A stretch of DNA of 64,000 nt from Arenibacter sp040216555 (GCA_040216555.1 JAVJOW010000012.1:52422-116421), one strand, 5' to 3'; counted from the first letter of the stretch, positions 16,862 to 26,443 are shown. The notes: generated by a model not told the origin, from the sequence alone. Program-made: numbers and translations.

Positions 16862-17323
16862 TTATTTTGTTCTGACCGAATCAGGTACCAAGCCGGAGTA
16901 GTCACCTCCGTTCCTAATGACATCCCTAACAATGGAGGAACTAATGTAAGATTTGCCCGAAGAAGTCAGCAGGAATACTGTTTCTATTTCGGAAAGCTTG
17001 CGATTGGTATGGGCTATGGCCTTTTCAAATTCGAAATCCCCTGGGTTTCTAAGGCCTCTTAGTATAAAGCCTGCATTAACTTTTTTGCAAAAGTCAACCG
17101 TTAGCCCCTGATAGGTTAGAACGGATATTTGTGGTTCATCCTTAAATGCATCGGAAATAAATCTTTTACGCTCTTCGAGAGTGAACATGTATTTTTTATC
17201 GGTATTTACACCGATAGCAATGATTAGTTCATCAAAAAGGGTTATTCCCCTTTTTATAATATCGTAATGCCCTAAGGTCAATGGATCAAAAGAACCCGGA
17301 AAAATGGCACGTCTTTTTTTCAT
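16862..17323 (-). CDS. coaD: Phosphopantetheine adenylyltransferase
   Basis: Fourth step of coenzyme A synthesis: 4'-phosphopantetheine plus ATP to dephospho-CoA. 153 residues from ATG 17323 (MKKRRAIFPGSFDP), the usual family length; an upstream ATG at 17380 adds an unrelated 19 residues. Motifs: FPGSFDPLTLGHYDII with the T/HxGH nucleotide site, the RGLRNPGDFEFE segment, and ISSSIVRDV near the C-terminus for ATP binding. Lies 104 bp downstream of ddl on the same strand. Confidence 0.95.
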   Translation of the reverse strand: MKKRRAIFPGSFDPLTLGHYDIIKRGITLFDELIIAIGVNTDKKYMFTLEERKRFISDAFKDEPQISVLTYQGLTVDFCKKVNAGFILRGLRNPGDFEFEKAIAHTNRKLSEIETVFLLTSSGKSYISSSIVRDVIRNGGDYSGLVPDSVRTK

Positions 17324-17427
17324 TATTGCAAAATTAAAGTTGTCAATTTCCGGTAGCTTAAAATAAGGCCGGAAATACATGGTTAACTAAAATACCCATT
17401 CTATGGTAACCGGGTATGGTTTTAAAA

Positions 17428-18411
17428 TTACTTAATTTCTCCCAAAGCTTCCCAAATGGCACTTTCAAAGAGTTGAGAAAGGGAAATGCCTGCTATTTTC
17501 GCCTGCTGTGGCAATATGCTTTCTGTGGTAAGGCCAGGCGTGGTATTCATTTCCAACATAAAAGGCTCCTCGTTTACAAAAATGAATTCACTTCTTGAAA
17601 ACCCTTTCATTTTCAGGACTTCATAGGCTTTTTGTGCTATTTGCACCACCTTTTTCTCTTGTTCCTTGGTTATTCTTGCCGGTGTTATTTCTTGGGATTT
17701 GCCTTCGTATTTGGCTTCATAGTCAAAAAAATCGTTTTCCGATACAATTTCAGTGATCGGCAACACTTTGGTCTCCCCTTTGTATTTGATAACCCCGACC
17801 GAAACCTCGGTTCCGTTTAAAAAGGATTCTATAAGTATTTCATTATCCTCTTTAAAGGCATTTTCAATGGCCTTGTTTAATTCTTCCTTTTTGTAGACCT
17901 TGGAAATGCCAAAACTACTACCGGCCTTATTGGCCTTTACAAAACAGGGCAATCCTACCTTTGCTATTATTCCATCTTCGTCAATAGGGTCGCCCAAATT
18001 AATGTAATATGAAGGTGCCGATTTAATGCCATATGGCTTCAAAACACTTAGTAGGTCACGTTTGTTGAACGTCAAAGAGGCTTGGTAGTAATCACAGGCT
18101 GTTTGCGGAATTCCGATCAGTTCAAAATAGGCCTGCATTAGGCCATCCTCCCCTGGTGAACCGTGAATTGCATTAAATACGCAATCGAATTTTATAATTT
18201 CGGAGGCTAGATTAACGGTAAAATCATGTCTGTTTACAGGGTATTCCTTTTGTTCACCGTCTACATAGACCCATTTGTCCTTAAAAATATGTATTCTATA
18301 GGCGTTGAATTTTTCCTTGTCCAAATAATCGTATACCACACCTCCACTAATTAAGGAAATCTTATACTCGCTGGAGAAGCCGCCCATTATAATCGCAATA
18401 TTTTTTTTCAT
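17428..18411 (-). CDS. ddl: D-alanine--D-alanine ligase
   Basis: ATP-grasp enzyme that makes the D-Ala-D-Ala end of the peptidoglycan stem. 327 residues. Seen: N-terminal IIMGGFSSEYKISLISG; HGSPGEDGLMQAYFELIGIP with the catalytic Glu-Asp-Gly loop; FVKANKAGSSFGISKV for ATP; and EMNTTPGLTTESILPQQ, the C-terminal metal-binding and substrate segment. Divergent from the PASTA-domain gene, another peptidoglycan-linked product. Confidence 0.95.
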   Translation of the reverse strand: MKKNIAIIMGGFSSEYKISLISGGVVYDYLDKEKFNAYRIHIFKDKWVYVDGEQKEYPVNRHDFTVNLASEIIKFDCVFNAIHGSPGEDGLMQAYFELIGIPQTACDYYQASLTFNKRDLLSVLKPYGIKSAPSYYINLGDPIDEDGIIAKVGLPCFVKANKAGSSFGISKVYKKEELNKAIENAFKEDNEILIESFLNGTEVSVGVIKYKGETKVLPITEIVSENDFFDYEAKYEGKSQEITPARITKEQEKKVVQIAQKAYEVLKMKGFSRSEFIFVNEEPFMLEMNTTPGLTTESILPQQAKIAGISLSQLFESAIWEALGEIK

Positions 18412-18581
18412 TCGATAGAAATAATTTTTAAAATTGGTAATACCAAGTCATAGAGAGTTATTGTCTGCAAGTGAGCTCTAAAATAGCTATAATTAATCAG
18501 GCTTATTTTAAAGCTATATGACTGCTAAGATCAATATTCAAATAACATGCAGTCAAAGTAAAGAAAAAGCGTCCGGTTTTC

Positions 18582-18589
18582 TATCTTTG
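18582..18589 (+). promoter_or_regulatory. -7 promoter box before the PASTA gene
   Basis: TATCTTTG fits TAnnTTTG and ends 19 bp before the ATG at 18609, giving a very short 5' leader. No convincing -33 TTTG at the right distance. Confidence 0.4.
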
Positions 18590-18608
18590 TGGCACAAGAA
18601 AATATACT

Positions 18609-19196
18609 ATGCGAAATTTTTTTAATTTTTTAACGAGTAAATCTTTATTGATTCAGTTGGGGTTGGCATTGGTGGTTTCTGTTTTGTTGGTAGTCGGGGC
18701 TATGCAGTATTTAAAGGCTACTACCAATCACGGTAAGTTTGTGGAGGTTCCCGATCTATCCAAATTATCGGTAACGGAAATGAGATCGCTAATTGATGAA
18801 TCAAAGCTGAGATATGAGGTATTGGATTCGGCCAACTATAATCCAACCTATCCTAGATTTTCCATTATAGACCAAACTCCCCGCGCCGGTAGCAAGGTTA
18901 AGGAGAACAGGAAAATTTACATTACCGTTAATCCATCCGGATATAAAAAAGTCACCATTCCCAATATTATCCAGGTAACACAAAGAAATGCAAGCTCTAT
19001 GCTCAAGGCCGTTGGTTTGGAAGTGGAAAGGGTTACCTATGTGGACGAATTGGGAAAGGATATGGTCTATAATATTAAGTATAAAGGAAAATATATTGTC
19101 CCAGGTGACAAGTTGCCAAAAACCTCAAAAATAGAGTTGATATGCGGCAACGGTAATATTACCGCAAGAGCAGAAGTAAAGGCAGAGTCCGAATAA
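18609..19196 (+). CDS. Membrane-anchored PASTA-domain protein
   Basis: 195 residues: a short cytosolic start, one transmembrane helix at about 14-34, then two PASTA domains (about 42-110 and 112-181; VEVPDLSKLSVTEMRSLIDESKL and VTIPNIIQVTQRNASSMLKAVGL). PASTA domains bind peptidoglycan or beta-lactam-like ligands. There is no kinase or transpeptidase domain, unlike the PknB and PBP2x proteins that often carry PASTA. It stops 2 bp before the pseudouridine synthase ATG, so the two are co-transcribed, as is common in this phylum. Role in wall synthesis is inferred, helped by the neighbouring ddl. Confidence 0.9.
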   Translation: MRNFFNFLTSKSLLIQLGLALVVSVLLVVGAMQYLKATTNHGKFVEVPDLSKLSVTEMRSLIDESKLRYEVLDSANYNPTYPRFSIIDQTPRAGSKVKENRKIYITVNPSGYKKVTIPNIIQVTQRNASSMLKAVGLEVERVTYVDELGKDMVYNIKYKGKYIVPGDKLPKTSKIELICGNGNITARAEVKAESE

Positions 19197-19198
19197 TT

Positions 19199-20230
19199 AT
19201 GGAAGTGCAGGATGAGTTTGAATTAAATGAGGAGGAACTTTTTGAGCATCATAGTTTTAAGGCTTCCAAAGGTCAGGATCCATTAAGGATTGATAAGTTT
19301 TTAATGAATTTCATTGAAAACGCAACACGAAATAAAATCCAGCAGGCCGCAAGGGATGGAAATGTCTGGGTAAACGGGGCAACGGTAAAACAAAATTACA
19401 AGGTAAAGGCAGGTGACCATATCCGGGTCATGTTTGCACATCCACCTCATGAAAATTTACTTACCCCAGAAAACATACCTTTAGATATTGTCTATGAGGA
19501 CGATGTTCTTTTGATCGTGAATAAACCAGCTGGGATGGTGGTCCATCCCGGGCATGGAAATTATTCAGGTACCTTGATCAATGCCCTGATCTATCATTTC
19601 GACAATTTGCCAAAGAACAGTGATGAACGTCCCGGACTGGTGCATAGAATAGATAAGGATACCTCGGGCCTCTTGGTCGTGGCAAAAACGGAAGCTGCAA
19701 TGACGCATCTGGCCAAACAGTTTTTTGAAAAATCCAGTGAACGCGAATATATTGCATTGGTCTGGGGGAATGTGGAAGAGGATGAAGGAACAATAGAGGG
19801 ACATATTGGCCGCAATCCTAAAAACAGATTGCAGATGCATGTTTTTCCAGAAGGAGAGCAGGGCAAAGAAGCGGTTACCCACTACAAGGTTCTGGAACGC
19901 TTTGGATATGTAACCCTACTTTCCTGTACCCTGGAAACGGGAAGAACTCATCAGATCAGGGTGCATCTAAGGCATATTGGCCACACCCTGTTCAATGATG
20001 AGCGGTATGGAGGGGAAAGAGTTTTAAAGGGGACCACTTTTACAAAATACAAGCAATTTGTGGATAACGCCTTTAAAATTCTACCTAGACAGGCACTACA
20101 TGCAAAGACCTTGGGGTTTGTACATCCCGTTTCCGGTAAATTTATGAGGTTCGACTCCGAAATTCCAGAAGATATGGCCAATTGTATTGAAAAATGGCGG
20201 CAATACGCTAAGCATAGTCAAGCGGAATAG
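19199..20230 (+). CDS. RluA/RluD-family 23S rRNA pseudouridine synthase
   Basis: S4 RNA-binding domain at about 28-80 (LRIDKFLMNFIE...NVWVNG), then the RluA-type catalytic domain with HRIDKDTSGLLVVAK (149-163); Asp152 is the catalytic residue. Further family segments: VNKPAGMVVHPGHG and ETGRTHQIRVHLRHIGH. Length 343 and the S4 domain favour RluD (helix 69 of 23S rRNA) over RluA or RluC, but the exact site is not proved. Immediately follows the PASTA gene. Confidence 0.9.
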   Translation: MEVQDEFELNEEELFEHHSFKASKGQDPLRIDKFLMNFIENATRNKIQQAARDGNVWVNGATVKQNYKVKAGDHIRVMFAHPPHENLLTPENIPLDIVYEDDVLLIVNKPAGMVVHPGHGNYSGTLINALIYHFDNLPKNSDERPGLVHRIDKDTSGLLVVAKTEAAMTHLAKQFFEKSSEREYIALVWGNVEEDEGTIEGHIGRNPKNRLQMHVFPEGEQGKEAVTHYKVLERFGYVTLLSCTLETGRTHQIRVHLRHIGHTLFNDERYGGERVLKGTTFTKYKQFVDNAFKILPRQALHAKTLGFVHPVSGKFMRFDSEIPEDMANCIEKWRQYAKHSQAE

Positions 20231-20331
20231 GTTTCCTTTATACCATTATTGATAACAAGATTTTAAAGGCTTAGGTAATTTAATGTTCAGCCATTATTTT
20301 TGGTCTAATTCTTAAAAAGATCCGAACAAGT

Positions 20332-21093
20332 ATGAAAATAGTAATATCACCTGCAAAATCTTTGGATTTTGAAAGTAAATTGCCTTCCAAAGAATTTTCG
20401 CAACCCTATTTTTTAAAGGAGGCCGAACAGCTTAACAAGGTTTTGGCCAAGAAAAAGCCAAAGGCCTTATCAGAGTTAATGGGTATTTCGGCCAATCTTG
20501 CAGAACTGAATTGGGAAAGGAACCAGGAGTTTACGGTTCCCTTTACAGAAACAAATGCCAGGCCTGCGATCTATACTTTTAACGGGGATGTTTACCAAGG
20601 ACTGGACGCCTATACCCTTGCAACGGATAAATTGGAAAGCCTTCAGGAGAAACTAAGGATATTATCGGGTTTATACGGTGTTTTAAAACCTTTGGATCTA
20701 ATGCAGCCCTATCGCTTGGAAATGGGTACACAATTAAAGATAGGACGAAAAAAGAATTTATACGAGTTTTGGAAAAAGAAGATTACGGACTACCTAAATT
20801 CGGAATTGCAGGATAAGGAACTTTTTCTTAACCTGGCCAGTAATGAATATTTTAGTGCAGTAGACGAAAAACATCTTAAAGTACCCGTAATTACTCCAAT
20901 ATTCAAAGATTGGAAGAATGATAACTTAAAGATAATTAGTTTTTTCGCCAAAAAAGCTAGGGGAACCATGGTGCGTTATATTTTGGACACCAATGCCAAA
21001 ACCTTGGAGGATGTTAAGGGGTTTGACAGGGATGGCTATCTGTACAGTAAGGAACATACCCTAAAGGAAAATCAACCAGTGTTTATCCGATAG
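20332..21093 (+). CDS. yaaA: Peroxide stress protein YaaA
   Basis: 253 residues of the YaaA/DUF328 family. The start MKIVISPAKSLDFES is the family hallmark; GVYKPLDLMQPYRLEMG-like and LNLASNEYF segments follow. In E. coli the protein limits free iron and protects DNA during peroxide stress. 101 bp after the pseudouridine synthase, probably its own unit. Confidence 0.92.
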   Translation: MKIVISPAKSLDFESKLPSKEFSQPYFLKEAEQLNKVLAKKKPKALSELMGISANLAELNWERNQEFTVPFTETNARPAIYTFNGDVYQGLDAYTLATDKLESLQEKLRILSGLYGVLKPLDLMQPYRLEMGTQLKIGRKKNLYEFWKKKITDYLNSELQDKELFLNLASNEYFSAVDEKHLKVPVITPIFKDWKNDNLKIISFFAKKARGTMVRYILDTNAKTLEDVKGFDRDGYLYSKEHTLKENQPVFIR

Positions 21094-21153
21094 AATATTT
21101 CCGGAAAAAATGCGTTATTTTCAAATAAGTACTATTACTTAATTGAGATTGAT

Positions 21154-21516
21154 ATGAAACGATTCGCCTTATTATTTTTGATTGCTACTGTGATTATTGC
21201 TTGTGCGGATAGGGATGACAATTTGGAAGGCGTGAACATCAGGATTAAAAATGAAAGCAGTGTTACTTTTGATAACGTGCAGGTGGGTGGCGATGAAATG
21301 ATCCATGAAAATATTGGACCTGAAGAATATTCCGGCTATCTGGAATATGAAACGGCTTATTCTTATGCCTATATAAATATTATGGTAGTTGAGGAAAACT
21401 ACGTTCTTCAGCCTATAGATTTTGTAGGCGAAACACCATTGGAAAATGGATTTTACACCTATGTCTTAAGTATCTCCGAAGAGGGGGATGTTGTCTTGAA
21501 TTTTGTTGTGGATTAG
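21154..21516 (+). CDS. Small lipoprotein of unknown function
   Basis: 120 residues. MKRFALLFLIATVIIAC is a lipoprotein signal with Cys17 as the anchor. The mature part is acidic and beta-rich (NIRIKNESSVTFDNVQVGG) and contains no recognised motif; the pattern suggests a single immunoglobulin-like sandwich. It follows yaaA by 60 bp and faces the bTHX gene. Function not known. Confidence 0.75.
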   Translation: MKRFALLFLIATVIIACADRDDNLEGVNIRIKNESSVTFDNVQVGGDEMIHENIGPEEYSGYLEYETAYSYAYINIMVVEENYVLQPIDFVGETPLENGFYTYVLSISEEGDVVLNFVVD

Positions 21517-21535
21517 CCCTTAATAAAATTTTGCC

Positions 21536-21664
21536 TTATTTTTTCTTGCCCGGACTTATTTTTTCTTCTACAGTGGGTCTTTTTTTTATTTTGCGTTTAC
21601 GCCTTGTTCCGTAGGTACCGTTAATGATTTTTCCTCTTTTCGATTTTTTATCGCCTTTTCCCAT
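21536..21664 (-). CDS. 30S ribosomal protein bTHX
   Basis: A 42-residue, strongly basic peptide starting MGKGDKKSKRGKIINGTYGT, matching the Thx family (MGKGDxxxxRGKIxxGxYGxxRxRK), a small protein buried at the top of the 30S head. The GT instead of the usual GS and a longer Lys-rich C-terminus (KKRPTVEEKISPGKKK) are the main differences. Start is ATG at 21664, stop TAA at 21536-21538. Too short for many gene finders. Convergent with the small lipoprotein, 19 bp apart. Confidence 0.9.
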   Translation of the reverse strand: MGKGDKKSKRGKIINGTYGTRRKRKIKKRPTVEEKISPGKKK

Positions 21665-21791
21665 TTTATCTATATTTTGTCTTTTTTAAAGTTAAAATAT
21701 TAATACCTTATAAGCAAGTTTCAAACCGAAACACTTTTGCCCTAAAATTTGGATTTGTAACAAATTTTCCAAAAGATATACTTTTAACATA

Positions 21792-21822
21792 TTGGCGACC
21801 TAGCCCTAATATGCTAAGTTTG
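21792..21822 (+). promoter_or_regulatory. Probable pyruvate carboxylase promoter
   Basis: TTGG at 21792-21795, then 19 bp, then TAAGTTTG at 21815-21822: a fair match to the two-box Bacteroidota promoter, 50 bp before the TTG start. The -33 box is imperfect. Confidence 0.5.
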
Positions 21823-21871
21823 TAGAATTATAAAATTATGTTAAATTGAGTAATTCTAAAAACGCAATAGG

Positions 21872-24800
21872 TTGAAAATAAAAAAGGTTTTAGTGGCAAA
21901 TAGGGGCGAGATTGCCATTCGCATTTTTAGGGCATGTGTAGAAATAGGAATTAAGACGGTAGGGGTATATACATACGAAGATCGCTATTCCCTGCACCGT
22001 TATAAGGCGGATGAAAGTTATCAGATAGGGGAGGACAATGAGCCTCTAAAGCCCTATTTGGATATGGACGCGCTTATCAAGGTTGCTAAGGATAATAATG
22101 TAGACGCCATACACCCAGGATATGGTTTCCTGTCCGAAAATGCCAAATTTGCCCAAAAATGCGAAGACAACGGTATTATTTTCGTTGGCCCAAAGGTATC
22201 GGTCCTAAAGGCTTTGGGGGATAAGATAACTGCCAAGGATGTTGCTGTAGCCAATAATATACCTATCATAAGAAGTAGTGATAAGGATTTGACCGATATA
22301 GATATCGCCCTTTCCGAAGCTAAGGAAATAGGTTATCCCCTAATGCTAAAAGCGGCTTCAGGTGGTGGCGGGCGTGGAATGAGGGTAATCCGTACCGAGG
22401 ATGAGCTTAAAAAAGGATTTCCTGAGGCAAGGAGGGAATCACTTAACGCATTTGGTGACGATACTGTTTTCCTGGAAAAATTTGTTGAAAACCCCAAACA
22501 TATAGAAATTCAGATCGTTGCGGATACCCATGGTAATATAGTGCACTTGTTTGAGCGTGATTGTTCCGTGCAACGGCGCTACCAGAAGGTGATAGAGTTT
22601 GCGCCTTCCATTGGACTACCACAGGAAACAAAGGATAGCCTATACAAGTATGCCATCGACATTTGCCGGGCCGTAGACTATAACAATATTGGAACGGTAG
22701 AATTTTTGGTAGATGATGACGGTAGTATTTATTTTATAGAAGTAAATCCTAGGATACAGGTAGAGCATACAGTGACCGAAATGATCACTAATATTGATCT
22801 GGTCAAGGCCCAACTGTTTATAGCTGGGGGGTATAAGCTTTCAGATAAACAAATTAAGATACAGGATCAGGCCTCTGTCGTAGTTACGGGCTATGCTCTG
22901 CAATGTAGGATAACTACCGAGGATCCAGGAAACGATTTCAAGCCTGATTATGGCGTGGTTACCACTTATAGAAGTGCCTCGGGATTGGGGATTAGGCTGG
23001 ATGCCGGTAGTATTTATCAGGGGGTGGCCATATCGCCATTTTTCGATTCCATGCTGGTCAAGGTATCTGCTATTAGTAGAACTTTGGACGGATCGTGTAG
23101 AAAAATGCGCAGGGCATTGGCAGAATTCCGCATCCGTGGAGTTAAGACCAATATGGCCTTCCTTGACAACATCCTTAAGCATCCTACATTTAGGGAAGGC
23201 AAGGTAACTGTAAATTTTATCAAGAACGAACCGGAACTCTTCAAGTTTGTGGAACCGAGGAACCGTGCCAATAAATTGGTCGAGTTTCTGGGGGAAACCA
23301 TTGTAAACGGGAATCCCGATGTAAAGAAGTTGGATAAGGATCATATTTTTTCCAAACCAAAAGTCCCTTCTTTCGCTAAGTTTGAAGGTTATCCAAAAGG
23401 TACAAAGGACCTACTAACGGAATTGGGTCCCGAACAATTTGCTCAGTGGCTTAAGAATGAAAAAAAGGTTCATTTTACAGATACCACCATGCGCGACGCC
23501 CATCAAAGTTTGTTGGCCACTCGTATGCGAACAATAGATATGTTGAAAGTAGCCGAAGGTTATGCCAAGAACCACCCTGAAATTTTTAGTATGGAAGTCT
23601 GGGGAGGGGCCACCTTTGATGTCTGCCTTCGATTTTTACAGGAAAACCCTTGGGAGCGCTTGGAGCTATTGCGCAAGGCTATGCCCAATGTTCTATTACA
23701 GATGCTGATAAGGGGCTCCAACGCAGTTGGTTATACCGCCTATCCAGATAATTTGATAGAACGGTTTGTAGAGGAATCCTATAAGTCCGGAGTAGATGTA
23801 TTTCGAATATTTGATTCGCTCAACTGGATGAAATCCCTTGCTCCTTGTATTGAATATGTACGCACCAAAACAGGTGGGCTGGCCGAAGGCTCCATTTGTT
23901 ATACTGGGGACATTTTGGATCCAGCGAAAACAAAGTACGACTTAAAATATTATGTGCAACTGGCCAAGGACATTGAAAATGCGGGCGCACATATTTTGGG
24001 AGTTAAGGATATGGCAGGTTTGTTAAAACCTTATGCTGCTTATGAACTGATTTCTGCCTTAAAATCGGAAATCAATATTCCTATACATTTACATACCCAT
24101 GATACCTCTTCTACCCAATCGGCCATGTATCTCAAGGCTATTGAGGCCGGAGTGGATGTGGTGGATGTTGCCTTGGGCGGATTGTCCGGGCTTACTTCCC
24201 AACCCAATTTTAATTCGGTGGTGGAGATGTTGCGTTTTAACGAGCGCCAGAATATTTTGAATACCGAAAAATTGGCTGAATATTCCAATTATTGGGAAAC
24301 GGTCCGTAATTACTATTATACTTTTGAGTCCGGATTAAAGTCGGGTACTGGAGAGGTGTATAGCCATGAGATACCTGGCGGACAGTATTCCAACCTAAAA
24401 GGGCAGGCCATAGCTTTGGGATTGGAGGATAAATTTCCCGAGGTTACCAAGATGTATGGTGAAGTAAATAAACTGTTCGGAGATATTGTAAAAGTAACCC
24501 CTAGTTCTAAGGTTGTAGGGGACATGGCACAATATATGATCAGTAACGGACTCACGTCAGAAGATGTTCTTGAAAGAGGGGACAGCATTTCGTTTCCCCA
24601 ATCTGTAATAGGATTCTTTAAAGGGGATTTAGGCCAACCCGTTGGTGGTTTTCCAGCTAAACTACAGAAAATTGTTCTGAAGGATGAAAAAGCTTTTACC
24701 GATAGACCCAATGCACATTTGGAACCAATCGATTTTGATAAGGAATTTAATGCCTTCAAAAGAGAGTTCAGTTCAGGAATGGGACGCGAGCTACTTATAA

Positions 24801-25324
24801 CCGATTTCCTTTCCTATAAATTATATCCAAAGGTTTTCACGGACGCTTATAACCACCATGTAAAATATGGAAATGTGGTTAATATCCCGACCAAGAATTT
24901 CTTTTATGGGATGGAAATTGGGGAAGAGATCATTGTGGAGTTGGACAGGGGTAAAAACATACTTGTTTCCCTTATGCTCAAGGGCGATCCGGATGAAGCA
25001 GGTAACGTAAGCATATACTTTAAGGTAAACGGACAATTGCGAAACGTAATCATAAAGGATAAATCCGTTAAGGTAGACAAGGTTGAAAATGTTAAGGCGG
25101 ATACTTCCAATCCAAAGGAGATAGGTGCCCCATTGCAAGGATTGTTGTCCAGTGTTTTGGTGAAGAAAAACCAAGAAGTGAAAAAGAACCAGCCCTTATT
25201 TGTTATAGAAGCCATGAAAATGGAAACAACCGTTACCGCCACGGAAGAGGGTATTGTAGATAGGGTACAACTAAATGGTGGTTCCCTTGTAAATTCCGAG
25301 GATTTGGTTGTGGTATTAAAATAA
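21872..25324 (+). CDS. pyc: Pyruvate carboxylase
   Basis: Biotin enzyme: pyruvate plus bicarbonate plus ATP to oxaloacetate, refilling the TCA cycle. One chain of 1150 residues: biotin carboxylase half with KAASGGGGRGMRV and EVNPRIQVEHTVTE; carboxyltransferase domain with FTDTTMRDAHQSLLATRMRT, the metal-binding HLHTHDTSST and KDMAGLL; C-terminal biotin domain with Lys1116 in EAMKMETT. The start is a TTG: an in-frame stop lies 13 codon-bases upstream with no ATG between, and the residues MKIKKVLVANRGEIAIR are canonical from this point. Target of the BirA encoded at 10103. Followed by a strong terminator. Confidence 0.96.
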   Translation: MKIKKVLVANRGEIAIRIFRACVEIGIKTVGVYTYEDRYSLHRYKADESYQIGEDNEPLKPYLDMDALIKVAKDNNVDAIHPGYGFLSENAKFAQKCEDNGIIFVGPKVSVLKALGDKITAKDVAVANNIPIIRSSDKDLTDIDIALSEAKEIGYPLMLKAASGGGGRGMRVIRTEDELKKGFPEARRESLNAFGDDTVFLEKFVENPKHIEIQIVADTHGNIVHLFERDCSVQRRYQKVIEFAPSIGLPQETKDSLYKYAIDICRAVDYNNIGTVEFLVDDDGSIYFIEVNPRIQVEHTVTEMITNIDLVKAQLFIAGGYKLSDKQIKIQDQASVVVTGYALQCRITTEDPGNDFKPDYGVVTTYRSASGLGIRLDAGSIYQGVAISPFFDSMLVKVSAISRTLDGSCRKMRRALAEFRIRGVKTNMAFLDNILKHPTFREGKVTVNFIKNEPELFKFVEPRNRANKLVEFLGETIVNGNPDVKKLDKDHIFSKPKVPSFAKFEGYPKGTKDLLTELGPEQFAQWLKNEKKVHFTDTTMRDAHQSLLATRMRTIDMLKVAEGYAKNHPEIFSMEVWGGATFDVCLRFLQENPWERLELLRKAMPNVLLQMLIRGSNAVGYTAYPDNLIERFVEESYKSGVDVFRIFDSLNWMKSLAPCIEYVRTKTGGLAEGSICYTGDILDPAKTKYDLKYYVQLAKDIENAGAHILGVKDMAGLLKPYAAYELISALKSEINIPIHLHTHDTSSTQSAMYLKAIEAGVDVVDVALGGLSGLTSQPNFNSVVEMLRFNERQNILNTEKLAEYSNYWETVRNYYYTFESGLKSGTGEVYSHEIPGGQYSNLKGQAIALGLEDKFPEVTKMYGEVNKLFGDIVKVTPSSKVVGDMAQYMISNGLTSEDVLERGDSISFPQSVIGFFKGDLGQPVGGFPAKLQKIVLKDEKAFTDRPNAHLEPIDFDKEFNAFKREFSSGMGRELLITDFLSYKLYPKVFTDAYNHHVKYGNVVNIPTKNFFYGMEIGEEIIVELDRGKNILVSLMLKGDPDEAGNVSIYFKVNGQLRNVIIKDKSVKVDKVENVKADTSNPKEIGAPLQGLLSSVLVKKNQEVKKNQPLFVIEAMKMETTVTATEEGIVDRVQLNGGSLVNSEDLVVVLK

Positions 25325-25347
25325 ATAGCACAGCATAATAAATATTG

Positions 25348-25391
25348 AAGTTGCAGGGAATCCTAAATAGTTGGGCTTATCCCTGCAACTT
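25348..25391 (+). terminator. Rho-independent terminator of pyc
   Basis: A 12-bp perfect stem, AAGTTGCAGGGA paired with TCCCTGCAACTT, 20-nt loop, then TTTATTTTG. It begins 23 bp after the pyc stop and lies upstream of the next gene's start. Confidence 0.88.
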
Positions 25392-25437
25392 TTTATTTTG
25401 GGCGCTTACCTTTGTAAGCACTAAGCACTTTAAATTA

Positions 25438-26160
25438 ATGAAATCTTGCCATATGTTCTTGCATACCCATCCATATGAACCCTTTTTATTTCATGATGCC
25501 ACCAAGCTTATCGTCGGCACCCTGCCACCGCCCAGATTTACCATTGGGGATTTAAAGGAGGGGGATGTAAATTTTTGTTACGGTAGTCGGGATGGACAAC
25601 TGTGGCCCATTTTGGATCGAATTTTTGGACTTAATTTAGATTTTGAAACTACAGAAAAAGCCATCAGGCAACGCATGGATTTTCTAATGGAGCGAAAAAT
25701 AGGGATATGTGATATTGTACAAAGTGCAGAACGTTCCAAAATCGATGCTTCGGATCTGGGGATGGAAAACATTGTATTGAGGGATATGTTGGGTTATATT
25801 GAACAGTATCTTCACGTAGATACCTTACTGTTTACCGGGGGAAATAGTAAAAATGGTCCCGAGTATTTTTTCAGAAAATATCTCAAGGAACATGGAATAA
25901 GCTTGGAACCCGTTTCCAAAGAGGTACCCCGTGTACATCAATTCGTTGTTCCATTTGCCGATTTGGAAACTTCGTCCAAAACGCTTGAAAAGTCAGTGGT
26001 CAACAAAGAGAGAATTATTAAAACAGTGTCCCTGACCGCACCTTCCGGAGCCGCTAACAGGGCAGTTGGAAGCTTGGATAAGTACAAAAAGATGAAAGAC
26101 AAAAACCCTGAATTCAATACGATCGATTTCAGGGTTTTACAGTATAAAGAATTCTTCTAA
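25438..26160 (+). CDS. Uracil-DNA glycosylase-family protein
   Basis: About 240 residues from ATG 25438 (MKSCHMFLHTHPYEPF); ATG 25453 is also possible. A frame reaching back to 25345 would start inside the pyc terminator and is rejected. LIVGTLPPPRF, the FCYGSRDGQLWPILDRIFGL block and the C-terminal LTAPSGAANRAVG resemble motif 1 and motif 2 (SPS-x-AN-R) of the uracil-DNA glycosylase superfamily. A base-excision role is plausible; substrate is not known. Confidence 0.75.
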   Translation: MKSCHMFLHTHPYEPFLFHDATKLIVGTLPPPRFTIGDLKEGDVNFCYGSRDGQLWPILDRIFGLNLDFETTEKAIRQRMDFLMERKIGICDIVQSAERSKIDASDLGMENIVLRDMLGYIEQYLHVDTLLFTGGNSKNGPEYFFRKYLKEHGISLEPVSKEVPRVHQFVVPFADLETSSKTLEKSVVNKERIIKTVSLTAPSGAANRAVGSLDKYKKMKDKNPEFNTIDFRVLQYKEFF

Positions 26161-26204
26161 AAGTATTCCACCAAGTTCTGTCCCGTGGAATTACTAAGCC
26201 TATA

Positions 26205-26348
26205 TTAATGCTTGTTTTGTTGATCCTTTATAGTGTCTTTTTCAATGTCAAATTTATTGGTGTCAACATTGGTATTCCCAGTAGGATTGGTGGGATTAGA
26301 TTGTTCCACTTTTCTTTTAAACTTTCTCTTATCATTTATTATTCCCAT
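26205..26348 (-). CDS. Possible 47-residue hydrophilic protein
   Basis: ATG 26348 to TAA 26205: MGIINDKRKFKRKVEQSNPT and then Asn/Thr-rich residues ending DIEKDTIKDQQNKH. Very polar, no signal or motif. It lies in a gap of about 280 bp between two genes and has a sensible basic start, but may not be expressed. No family recognised. Confidence 0.4.
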   Translation of the reverse strand: MGIINDKRKFKRKVEQSNPTNPTGNTNVDTNKFDIEKDTIKDQQNKH

Positions 26349-26443
26349 TATTATTAAGTTTTAAGGTTCATACCCAACTTAATAAAACTATCCTTGAAAT
26401 ACCGTTAATGCCTTATTAAACCTTTGTTAGGGAATGTTAAGGC

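Noticed and set aside
25345..25437. Upstream extension of the uracil-DNA-glycosylase-like gene from a TTG
   Set aside because: The TTG lies just ahead of and the extension runs through the pyc terminator stem; family similarity begins after 25438.
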